Source of the DNA: Candidatus Segatella caccae
Lineage (GTDB): Bacteria; Bacteroidota; Bacteroidia; Bacteroidales; Bacteroidaceae
Length of the DNA stretch: 5,400 nucleotides
NCBI GenBank assembly: GCA_900556395.1
Contig: USOQ01000103.1
Location: 1 to 5,400 of the forward strand
Reading direction: 5' to 3'
Part shown: positions 1 through 5,392 of the stretch, one piece after another
Layout of the letters: every line of letters begins with the position of its first letter
Numbering within the stretch: the first letter of the stretch is position 1
Notes under the pieces: generated by a model
The model's input: the letters and a program-made list of their open reading frames with translations, nothing else
Told to the model about the DNA's origin: nothing
The model's database searches: none
Made by a program: the position numbers and the translations under genes

Positions 1-925
1 ATGTAACATAGAGGCTCTTGCCGCCGATACCAGGACAGATAACCTCCTGATAGTTGTAAGGCTTCAAGAGAGCACGAAGCAACTCCTGCAAGCGGAGACG
101 GAGCTGTGTACCCTTTGGCAACCAGATAGGAAGACCCTTGCCCACACGCTCAGAGAACATGAAGAGTTCCATTTCCTTACCGATCTTACGATGGTCGCGC
201 TTCTTAGCTTCCTCGAGTACTACCAAATACTCATCGAGCATCTTCTTTTTAGGGAAGCTGATACCATAGATACGAGTCATCTGCTCGCGCTTGGCATCAC
301 CACGCCAGAAAGCACCAGCCACGCTTGTAATCTTCACAGCCTTGATAAGACCCGTGTTCATCAAGTGAGGACCACGGCAAAGGTCGGTGAAATTACCCTG
401 AGTATATGTAGTGATGGTGCCATCCTCCAAGTCTTGCTCTATATGCTCGCATTTATATTCCTGACCATCAGCCTTGAACTCAGCGAGAGCATCAGCCTTA
501 GACACTTCCTTACGAACCACAGGCTCGTTTTTCTTGGCAAGCTCCATCATCTTAGCCTCAATCTTAGCGAAATCATTCTCTGAGATAACCTGACCTTCAG
601 CAGGCATTACATCATAGAAGAATCCGCTCTCTACTGCAGGACCGAAACCAAACTGTATACCAGGATACAACTCCTGAAGAGCCTCAGCAAGCAAGTGAGC
701 AGATGTGTGCCAGAAAGTATGCTTACCCTGCTCATCCTCAAACTTATAAAGTTCTACACTTGCATCCTCGTTGATAGGACGATTCAGTTCTACAGTCTCA
801 CCATTGACACCGCAAGATACAACGTTGCGAGCGAGAGCCGGTGAGATGCTCTCGGCGATTTGTAAACCAGTAACGCCCTGCTCATACTCACGAACAGTAC
901 CGTCTGGGAATGTGATTTTTACCAT
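1..925 (-). CDS. thrS: Threonyl-tRNA synthetase, N-terminal part (cut by window edge)
   Basis: Class II aminoacyl-tRNA synthetase that charges tRNA-Thr with threonine in the cytoplasm. The reading frame, translated on the minus strand, starts at the ATG at 925-923 (MVKITFPDGTVREYEQG) and stays open for 308 codons to the window edge, so roughly the C-terminal half is missing, including most of the catalytic core and the anticodon-binding domain. Residues 1 to about 63 form the TGS domain. The second additional (editing) domain follows, with the metal-binding HxxxH at His74 and His78 (motif HTSAH) and Cys183 and His187 (motif DLCRGPH). By recall these correspond to His73, His77, Cys182 and His186 of the E. 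coli enzyme, so hydrolysis of Ser-tRNA(Thr) should be intact. The end of the visible part (LPIWLPKGTQLR) enters the aminoacylation domain. It is transcribed divergently from the asparaginase gene. No Shine-Dalgarno sequence is visible and the leader is AT-rich. No T-box-like leader fits in the short upstream gap. Confidence 0.97.
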   Translation of the reverse strand, partial: MVKITFPDGTVREYEQGVTGLQIAESISPALARNVVSCGVNGETVELNRPINEDASVELYKFEDEQGKHTFWHTSAHLLAEALQELYPGIQFGFGPAVESGFFYDVMPAEGQVISENDFAKIEAKMMELAKKNEPVVRKEVSKADALAEFKADGQEYKCEHIEQDLEDGTITTYTQGNFTDLCRGPHLMNTGLIKAVKITSVAGAFWRGDAKREQMTRIYGISFPKKKMLDEYLVVLEEAKKRDHRKIGKEMELFMFSERVGKGLPIWLPKGTQLRLRLQELLRALLKPYNYQEVICPGIGGKSLYVT

Positions 926-952
926 AACAACTTAGTATTTTTATTAAATCAA

Positions 953-977
953 ATGCAAAAGTAATGCTTTTTTGCAT
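953..977. repeat. 25-bp inverted repeat over the thrS -7 element, possible operator
   Basis: The arms ATGCAAAA (953-960) and TTTTGCAT (970-977) are perfect 8-base reverse complements separated by 9 bases. The left arm and spacer overlap the candidate thrS -7 element at 956-963. A dyad of this size over a promoter is what a dimeric repressor site looks like. The region is AT-rich, however, and no regulator or second copy is visible, so a binding function is an inference. Confidence 0.35.
956..963 (-). promoter_or_regulatory. Candidate thrS promoter, -7 element
   Basis: On the minus strand this reads TACTTTTG, an exact match to the Bacteroidota -7 consensus TAnnTTTG, 30 bases upstream of the thrS start codon. 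No TTTG-like -33 element is visible at the usual 19-21 base spacing, so the call rests on the -7 element and its position. It would give a leader of about 25 bases. Confidence 0.45.
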
Positions 978-1004
978 ACGACGTACATATTTTTCCAACT
1001 TTTT

Positions 1005-1035
1005 TTTGCTCTGAGCGTTTTTTGTTGTATTTTTG
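1005..1035 (+). promoter_or_regulatory. Bacteroidota-type promoter for the asparaginase gene
   Basis: TTTG at 1005-1008 (-33 element) is followed after 19 bases by TATTTTTG at 1028-1035, an exact TAnnTTTG -7 element. Both the elements and their spacing fit the consensus for the primary sigma factor of this phylum. Transcription would start near 1042, giving a leader of about 95 bases before the ATG at 1136. This also argues against the in-frame TTG at 1022 as a start, because it would lie upstream of the transcript. Confidence 0.65.
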
Positions 1036-1046
1036 CAAACAGGAAT

Positions 1047-1079
1047 CATGTTTTTCACATGTATCTCGTCTTGACGAGA
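1047..1079 (+). other. Two adjacent small hairpins in the asparaginase leader
   Basis: Two perfect inverted repeats lie back to back just after the predicted transcription start. The first is CATGT-ttttc-ACATG (1047-1061). The second is TCTCGTC-tt-GACGAGA (1064-1079), which as RNA would be a 6-bp stem closing a CUUG tetraloop. Neither is followed by a U-run, so they are not a terminator. They may be a regulator-binding site, a transcript-stabilising 5' structure, or chance. Confidence 0.35.
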
Positions 1080-1125
1080 ATAAAAACGAGAGACAGAACC
1101 ATTCAAACAAGAAGTTAAAGAACAC

Positions 1126-1130
1126 AAGGA
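1126..1130 (+). promoter_or_regulatory. Ribosome binding site of the asparaginase gene
   Basis: AAGGA lies five bases before the ATG at 1136. It is the only clear Shine-Dalgarno-like sequence in front of any gene in this window, and it decides the start in favour of 1136 over the upstream in-frame TTG at 1022. Confidence 0.6.
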
Positions 1131-1135
1131 CAAAG

Positions 1136-2167
1136 ATGGCTACAGCTCGAATTTTGATTATTTATACAGGAGGAACTATTGGTATGGGAAAAAACGTCGA
1201 AACAGGCTTATTAGAGCCACTCGACTTCAATCATTTAGTTTCTTCCATGCCAGAATTTCAGCTCATACAAGCAGCCGTTGATGTGCGCAAATTCGACCCA
1301 CCCATCGACTCCAGCGACATGGACCCTATGAGATGGGCAGAATTGGTAGGTATGATAGCCAACAACTACGACGACTATGATGGCTTTGTCATCCTTCACG
1401 GAACCGACACCATGGCCTACACTGCATCAGCTCTTTCGTTCATGCTGGAAAACCTCACCAAGCCTGTCATCCTAACAGGAAGTCAGTTGCCTATAGGCGA
1501 GTTGCGCACCGATGGTAAGGAGAATCTCATGACAGCCATTGAGCTGGCATCGATGAAAAACAAAGAAGGAAGACCTATGGTTCCTGAGGTATGTATCTTC
1601 TTTAACGGAAGGTTGCTACGTGGCAACAGAGCCATCAAGATGAACGCAGAAGGTTTTCACGCCTTCGACTCTTTCAACCATCCTCATCTCTGTGATGTAG
1701 GTATCAACTTTACCTTTCACGAGCACCACATCCTCACTCCTGACTACAACAAGCCCATGGTTCCTCATCTGAAGCTCGACTCTAACGTCATCGTGTTTAG
1801 CCTCTTTCCCGGTATACAGGACGCCATCGTTCGCCACGTATTGGAATCACCCACACTCCGAGGCATCGTGATGCGCACCTATGGCTCAGGCAATGCTCCT
1901 CAGGCTCCTTGGATCATGCGACTTCTCGACCAGGCAGCCCATCGCGGTGTCAACATCATCAATATCAGCCAGTGTGTGACTGGTAGCGTAGAGATGAGCA
2001 GATACGGAGCAGGGTTTCACCTCAAGACAGCCCACGTCATCAGTGGACGCGACAGTACGGTGGAAGCTGCTGTTACCAAGTTGATGTACCTGCAAGGCAG
2101 ATACAGTGACAACAAGATAGTGCGCGAGAAGCTACAACAGTCTATCGCCGGTGAGATAACTCTATAA
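1136..2167 (+). CDS. ansA: Type I (cytoplasmic) L-asparaginase
   Basis: Hydrolyses L-asparagine to aspartate and ammonia. The product has 343 residues, close to the 338 of E. coli AnsA. Family signatures are clear: TGGTIG at residues 11-16 with nucleophile Thr14, DSSDM at 58-62, and HGTDTMAYTASALSFMLEN from residue 88 with Thr90 and Asp91 of the second catalytic triad. Lys168 (in NRAIK) matches the catalytic lysine. The segment from His88 to Asn106 is nearly identical to my recollection of E. coli AnsA. There is no signal peptide, in line with the low-affinity cytoplasmic type rather than periplasmic AnsB. Cys280 (SQCVTG) aligns with the cysteine at the allosteric asparagine site of E. coli AnsA. 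The flexible-loop tyrosine of E. coli AnsA (GYIPV) appears to be Leu here (GLLEPL). ATG 1136 is preferred because of AAGGA five bases upstream, the promoter at 1005-1035, and the non-family character of the 38 residues an upstream TTG start would add. The next gene follows after 29 bases and is probably cotranscribed. Confidence 0.95.
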   Translation: MATARILIIYTGGTIGMGKNVETGLLEPLDFNHLVSSMPEFQLIQAAVDVRKFDPPIDSSDMDPMRWAELVGMIANNYDDYDGFVILHGTDTMAYTASALSFMLENLTKPVILTGSQLPIGELRTDGKENLMTAIELASMKNKEGRPMVPEVCIFFNGRLLRGNRAIKMNAEGFHAFDSFNHPHLCDVGINFTFHEHHILTPDYNKPMVPHLKLDSNVIVFSLFPGIQDAIVRHVLESPTLRGIVMRTYGSGNAPQAPWIMRLLDQAAHRGVNIINISQCVTGSVEMSRYGAGFHLKTAHVISGRDSTVEAAVTKLMYLQGRYSDNKIVREKLQQSIAGEITL

Positions 2168-2196
2168 TATAATAAGGTATAGATAAGAAATCATAT

Positions 2197-2562
2197 ATGT
2201 TTAAACGCTTTCTACTTTTCATAATATGCGTCTTCGCCTTGACCTTCGCTGGTTGCGGCGAGAGCTATGCTGCACCTGTCTCTAAAGACAAGTTGCAGAA
2301 AGTAGAACAGCATCAACCCCACCAACAGGCGGTACTAACCGACTCCTATAGTCTCTACCGCATCTGCAACGCTCGACCACAAAGAGTAACACCCTGTTGG
2401 GCTTCCCCTACTTCATCGCCCAGCAAGTTGCCTTCTAAAAATACACTTTACCACTTCATTTTAACGACATATCGTGGACATGAGCGCCAAGAAACGGCCC
2501 CATTCCACTTTGATGTTGCAAGCAAATATTACACCATTTGCCTGCGACATCTTCTTTGCTGA
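2197..2562 (+). CDS. Small exported protein of unknown function, possible lipoprotein
   Basis: A 121-residue protein with a clear export signal: Lys3-Arg4, then a hydrophobic stretch at residues 5-18. Two processing sites are possible: a lipobox-like FAGC with Cys20, or a signal peptidase I site after Ser-Tyr-Ala25. The mature part is basic and lacks recognisable domains. It contains SLYRICNARPQRVTPC (residues 52-67), a Pro/Ser-rich linker at 69-81, and a C-terminus with ETAPF (99-103), Tyr111-Tyr112 and LRHLLC ending at Cys121. Mature cysteines at 57, 67, 115 and 121 could form disulfides in the periplasm. The ETAPF...YY...LRHLLC ending resembles short uncharacterised Bacteroidales proteins that I recall only loosely; this is unverified. 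The gene starts 29 bases after the asparaginase stop with no strong ribosome binding site and no promoter between them, so it probably shares that transcript. A decayed or chance frame is the main alternative. Confidence 0.55.
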   Translation: MFKRFLLFIICVFALTFAGCGESYAAPVSKDKLQKVEQHQPHQQAVLTDSYSLYRICNARPQRVTPCWASPTSSPSKLPSKNTLYHFILTTYRGHERQETAPFHFDVASKYYTICLRHLLC

Positions 2563-2707
2563 CACTTGCCAACAAATAAGAATCACAAGTTTATTTATAT
2601 TTTGGGAAAACAAAACCACACAAGTAACCTAACCTCCCCAAAAAGAGATTAGGCAGGTGGACTATATCAAATTCAAAAAACAGACAATATATATATACAA
2701 AATTATT

Positions 2708-3106
2708 ATGGCAAGTATCAACCATTTGGAAATGTGCGACCAGTTAAAAGCACTTCCTGAAATCGAAATAAAGAAAACATGCTTCGGACTTTTCACACAG
2801 GCTGTTTATAAGCCTTCACAGAGCCTCATCAAAGTGAACCAAAACGAATATTCGGTAGAAATTGGCGGACAATTAGAGAAGCTGCTCAAAGGTAACGAGG
2901 CAGAAATTGTGGAACAAAGAAACAAAGGCAAGAAATTCAGCAAGAGCGACATGGGCAACATGCGACTGGACACTTGCATCTCTAAAGATCGCCAGTTTGT
3001 AGGAGCACAGTTGCTGCGTTTTATCGACTTCAGCTACAAGCCCGTCACCGACATGGTGGTTTACGAAGGTAAAACAGCAGAAGCTTTTGCAGAACTTTTC
3101 GACTAA
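2708..3106 (+). CDS. Conserved-looking hypothetical cytoplasmic protein, 132 residues
   Basis: I do not recognise this family. The product from ATG 2708 is a soluble, charged protein with no signal peptide or membrane segment. The N-terminus (MASINHLEMCDQLKALPEI) looks helical. It is followed by a strand-like part (TQAVYKPSQSLIKVNQNEY, residues 27-45), a Lys/Glu-rich helical stretch (about 50-75), then RLDTCISKDRQFVGAQLL (84-101) and an acidic C-terminus ending in Phe-Asp. There are Cys residues at 10, 24 and 88 but no metal-binding pattern. Codon use and amino-acid composition look like real coding sequence. An in-frame GTG at 2657 would add 17 residues of Lys/Ile/Tyr-rich sequence translated from obviously AT-rich leader, so ATG 2708 is preferred although neither start has a Shine-Dalgarno sequence. 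The gap of 145 bases from the previous gene suggests its own promoter, but no exact consensus is present; TATATTTTG at 2608-2616 is one base too long. It ends in a strong terminator at 3185-3221. Confidence 0.8.
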   Translation: MASINHLEMCDQLKALPEIEIKKTCFGLFTQAVYKPSQSLIKVNQNEYSVEIGGQLEKLLKGNEAEIVEQRNKGKKFSKSDMGNMRLDTCISKDRQFVGAQLLRFIDFSYKPVTDMVVYEGKTAEAFAELFD

Positions 3107-3115
3107 GCGTTTTGA

Positions 3116-3165
3116 CTTCCTCGCTCCATGATGTGAGCTATTCGGTTCACACCCCATAAAGGAAG
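3116..3165 (+). other. Possible folded 3' untranslated region
   Basis: Between the stop of the 132-residue protein and its terminator, CTTCCT (3116-3121) can pair with AGGAAG (3160-3165). Inside it, TGTGAGC (3132-3138) can pair with GTTCACA (3145-3151) around a 6-base loop, with one G-U pair. No U-run follows. It may protect the mRNA 3' end or be chance; no known RNA family is recognised. Confidence 0.2.
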
Positions 3166-3184
3166 CTAAAAAGCCATTATATTT

Positions 3185-3221
3185 GCCCCAAGGTTAACAT
3201 CTGTTACCTTGGGGCTTTTTT
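3185..3221 (+). terminator. Intrinsic terminator of the 132-residue protein gene
   Basis: GCCCCAAGGTTAAC (3185-3198) pairs with GTTACCTTGGGGC (3203-3215). This gives a 13-bp stem with one bulged T and a 4-base loop, followed directly by six T residues at 3216-3221. It ends transcription from the left. On the other strand there is no matching T-run, so it works in one direction. Confidence 0.92.
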
Positions 3222-3243
3222 CTATAAAAACACCTCCCCAAAA

Positions 3244-3322
3244 CGCAAGTACTTGCGATGGGCAATGAAAGTACTTGCGATGACCAACGAAAGTACTTTC
3301 AACAGCCAACGAAAGTACTTTC
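3244..3322. repeat. Four tandem palindromes with exact 22-bp period
   Basis: The 8-base palindrome AAGTACTT occurs at 3247-3254, 3269-3276, 3291-3298 and 3313-3320, each 22 bases from the next. Copy 1 is extended to a perfect 14-base palindrome, CGCAAGTACTTGCG (3244-3257). Copies 3 and 4 are perfect 12-base palindromes, GAAAGTACTTTC (3289-3300 and 3311-3322). Copy 2 is mixed, with the left flank of copies 3 and 4 and the right flank of copy 1. The linkers are also related (consensus about ATGgcCAAcGA), so this is a diverged tandem repeat of a 22-bp unit rather than isolated sites. It sits between two convergent terminators, outside any credible gene. The spacing is about two helical turns, placing all four palindromes on one face of the DNA. 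Function is unknown: a multimeric protein-binding array or a mobile or slippage-derived intergenic repeat are both possible. Confidence 0.85.
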
Positions 3323-3448
3323 ATTTTTTAAGGCATTTCCGTCTTGAAAAAGCAGAATGTGATTTAACGATTTTAGTTGACCGCTCTACACACATTAGTG
3401 ATAATAGGAGTTTGACTTCTCATCCAAGTATCACACGATGCAGATAAT
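3323..3448. other. Non-coding stretch, nothing recognised
   Basis: The stretch between the palindrome array and the minus-strand terminator holds no credible gene, consensus promoter or strong hairpin. A frame on the plus strand that begins inside the palindromes (3253-3447, 64 codons from TTG) has no ribosome binding site and no recognisable protein character. Together with the neighbouring terminators and repeats it completes the gene-free region 3107-3527. Confidence 0.5.
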
Positions 3449-3488
3449 AAAAAAAAAAACTACAAGAAGCCTAATGACCTCTTGCAGT
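3449..3488 (-). terminator. Intrinsic terminator of the phospho-sugar mutase gene
   Basis: Read on the minus strand, ACTGCAAGAGGT (3488-3477) pairs with GCTTCTTGTAGT (3470-3459) around the loop CATTAG. This is a 12-bp stem including three G-U pairs, followed by ten further T residues (3458-3449). It lies 39 bases past the stop of the mutase gene. The stem is weaker than that of the facing terminator, but the T-run is long and well placed. Confidence 0.8.
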
Positions 3489-3499
3489 TATCTTTTGAA

Positions 3500-3514
3500 G
3501 GGAATAAAATTCCC
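3500..3514 (-). repeat. Short perfect inverted repeat after the mutase stop
   Basis: GGGAAT-aaa-ATTCCC lies 13 bases downstream of the mutase stop codon. No T-run follows on the minus strand, so it is probably an accessory 3' stem ahead of the terminator at 3449-3488 rather than a terminator itself. Confidence 0.35.
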
Positions 3515-3527
3515 GACACATCAAATC

Positions 3528-5279
3528 TTAGTCCAAATTCAAGCTCTTCTTGATAGCGGCAATCTTCTCTTCAGCTGCAGTGTTGCAACGATTGTAGCAA
3601 CCACCACACTTGAATGAAGAATCCTTCACCTCAATATAGAACTTAATCTTAGGCTCTGTACCAGAAGGACGAACACTCACCTTAGTGTTGTCGTCGCAGA
3701 ACCACTGGAGCACATTGCTTGTTGCAGGCATATCGAGCTTCTCTACGCTGCCATCAGCATGCTTCACCTCTAAGCTCTGGTAATCCTTCCAAGTAACAAC
3801 CTTGCTTCCACCCAACTCCTGTGGAGGATTCTGGCGGAAGTCAGCCATCATCTGCTTGATTTCATCAGCACCAGTCTTACCAGGACGAACCACATTCACA
3901 GTAAACTCCTTACTGAAGCCATACTCAGCGTAGATCTGCATCAAGAGATCGTAGAGAGTCTTGCCCTGATCCTTAGCCCAAGCTGCAATCTCGCAAATCA
4001 AGCAGATAGAAGCAGGAGCATCCTTATCACGAACCTTATCGTATGGCAAGAAGCCAAAGCTCTCTTCACCACCACCGATGTACTGCTGTTTGCCCTCAGA
4101 GATAGCTATCTCACGTGCTATCCACTTGAAACCAGTGTAGCAGTCACGCAACTCTACATGGTTCTTCTTAGCAATCTCTGCAATAACTTCTGTAGTTACG
4201 ATAGTCTTTACAAGGAAGTCTGTAGGTTTCAACAAGCCCAACTTCTTCTTATTTTCAATGATGTAGTAGCAGAACATCATGCAGGTTTGATTACCATTGA
4301 TAATCATCCACTCGCCCTTATCATCGCGGCATACAATAGCCAAGCGGTCAGCATCAGGGTCTGTTGCTACTACGAGGTCTGCATTCAACTTAGTACCGAG
4401 CTTCATACCGAGAGTCATAGCCTCAGCATTCTCTGGATTAGGAGAAACAACTGTTGGGAAGTTGCCATCCACAACCATCTGCTCTGGCACTACATTGATA
4501 TTCTGGAAGCCCCAAGAACGCAAGCACATTGGCACGATAACGCGACCAGTACCATGCATAGCAGAGTAAACGATATTGAGATCTTTCTGACGATTGATTA
4601 CATCCTGATCTACCATGGCAGAACGAACTGCTGTCATATAATCGTAGTCCATCTCGCCACCGATAATCTGAATCTTATCCCAATTAGCTTCAAACTTCAC
4701 CTGGTCGATGGTAACCTTGTTCACCTCTTCTATAATGCCAGTATCATGAGGTGCCAATACCTGAGCACCATCACTCCAGTAAGCCTTGTAGCCATTATAC
4801 TCCTTAGGGTTATGCGAAGCTGTCACGTTAACACCAGCCTTTGCACCGAGCTGACGGATAGCGAAAGAAATCTCTGGTGTAGGACGAAGGCCCTCGAAGA
4901 GATAAGCCTTGATGCCATTAGCCGAGAAGATGGCAGCTACAGTCTCTGCAAAGAGACGAGAGTTATTGCGGCAGTCGTGGCCTACTACTACTGAGAGATT
5001 TTCCTCGCCTGGGAAAGCCTTGAGAATGTAGTTAGCAAAGCCCTGTGTGGCCATACCGACGATATACTTGTTCATACGATTGGTACCGGCACCCATAATG
5101 CCACGCAAACCACCTGTACCAAACTCCAAGTTCTGATAGAATGCATCAACGAGAGCCGACTTGTCTTCGGCATCGAGCATTGTTTTTACTTCCTTACGGG
5201 TTTCTTCATCGAATGCAGGAGTGAGCCACTGCTGAGCTTTTTCTTCACACTGCTTGATTAATTCTGTGTTATTAGCCAT
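3528..5279 (-). CDS. Phospho-sugar mutase (phosphoglucomutase/phosphomannomutase, PGM2/PgcA type)
   Basis: Alpha-D-phosphohexomutase that interconverts hexose 1- and 6-phosphates, most likely glucose 1-P and glucose 6-P, linking glycolysis to nucleotide-sugar and polysaccharide synthesis in the cytoplasm. The product has 583 residues, matching the roughly 580-residue PgcA/PGM2 group rather than the 450-residue PMM/PGM or GlmM groups. All four active-site elements are present in order: GTGGLRG (54-60) near the N-terminus; the phosphoserine loop NVTASHNP (151-158) with Ser155; the Mg2+ loop DPDADR (307-312) with Asp307, Asp309 and Asp311; the sugar-specificity loop GGGEESFG (402-409); and the phosphate-binding RPSGTEPK (537-544). 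After the usual end of domain 4 there is a Cys-rich segment, CGGCYNRC (Cys558, Cys561, Cys565), then a helix to the C-terminus. The start ATG at 5279-5277 is followed by a natural N-terminus (MANNTELIKQ); no Shine-Dalgarno sequence is visible. The gene is monocistronic as seen here, with a promoter upstream and a terminator at 3449-3488. Glucose versus mannose preference cannot be read from the sequence. Confidence 0.95.
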   Translation of the reverse strand: MANNTELIKQCEEKAQQWLTPAFDEETRKEVKTMLDAEDKSALVDAFYQNLEFGTGGLRGIMGAGTNRMNKYIVGMATQGFANYILKAFPGEENLSVVVGHDCRNNSRLFAETVAAIFSANGIKAYLFEGLRPTPEISFAIRQLGAKAGVNVTASHNPKEYNGYKAYWSDGAQVLAPHDTGIIEEVNKVTIDQVKFEANWDKIQIIGGEMDYDYMTAVRSAMVDQDVINRQKDLNIVYSAMHGTGRVIVPMCLRSWGFQNINVVPEQMVVDGNFPTVVSPNPENAEAMTLGMKLGTKLNADLVVATDPDADRLAIVCRDDKGEWMIINGNQTCMMFCYYIIENKKKLGLLKPTDFLVKTIVTTEVIAEIAKKNHVELRDCYTGFKWIAREIAISEGKQQYIGGGEESFGFLPYDKVRDKDAPASICLICEIAAWAKDQGKTLYDLLMQIYAEYGFSKEFTVNVVRPGKTGADEIKQMMADFRQNPPQELGGSKVVTWKDYQSLEVKHADGSVEKLDMPATSNVLQWFCDDNTKVSVRPSGTEPKIKFYIEVKDSSFKCGGCYNRCNTAAEEKIAAIKKSLNLD

Positions 5280-5319
5280 AGTTTAATGGTATTATATTGT
5301 TTATTTTAGTTTTATACAG

Positions 5320-5353
5320 CAAAGATAATACAAATCGAATGCAGAATATCAAG
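5320..5353 (-). promoter_or_regulatory. Candidate promoter of the phospho-sugar mutase gene
   Basis: On the minus strand, TATCTTTG (5327-5320) exactly matches the Bacteroidota -7 element TAnnTTTG. It is preceded after 22 bases by CTTG (5353-5350), an imperfect -33 element at slightly long spacing. Transcription would begin near 5313, giving a leader of about 34 AT-rich bases before the ATG at 5279. Confidence 0.55.
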
Positions 5354-5367
5354 TTTACTTGAATATT
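5345..5367. repeat. Imperfect palindrome over the -33 region of the mutase promoter
   Basis: AATATCAAGT (5345-5354) and ACTTGAATATT (5357-5367) are reverse complements apart from one extra A, with a 2-base centre. The dyad covers the candidate -33 element of the mutase promoter, a typical position for a regulator site. AT-richness makes chance occurrence plausible. Confidence 0.3.
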
Positions 5368-5392
5368 TTGCTGAGATGAAGCTTATCTTCTG

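Noticed and set aside
191..583. Plus-strand frame of 130 codons
   Set aside because: It is antisense to thrS, whose minus-strand translation carries all expected editing-domain motifs here.
1022..1135. N-terminal extension of the asparaginase from TTG 1022
   Set aside because: It would begin within the promoter, upstream of the predicted transcript start. The 38 added residues do not resemble the family, and ATG 1136 has a good ribosome binding site.
2564..2600. Possible terminator after the small exported protein (ACTTG...CAAGT then T-rich)
   Set aside because: The stem is only 5 bp with a 17-base loop and the following T-run is broken by A residues.
2604..2616. Promoter for the 132-residue protein (TATATTTTG)
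   Set aside because: The -7 element needs two bases between TA and TTTG but has three, and no -33 element is present at suitable spacing.
3244..3322. Short regularly spaced repeats as a mini CRISPR array
   Set aside because: The period is 22 bases, the linkers between cores are related to each other rather than unique spacers, the core is an 8-base palindrome, and no cas gene is present.
3253..3447. 64-codon plus-strand frame after the terminator
   Set aside because: It starts at TTG inside the palindrome array, has no ribosome binding site, and its product shows no protein-like pattern.
4158..4994. Long plus-strand frame (278 codons) opposite the mutase gene
   Set aside because: It lies entirely antisense to a gene whose every active-site motif is intact; its composition is that of a reverse-strand shadow.
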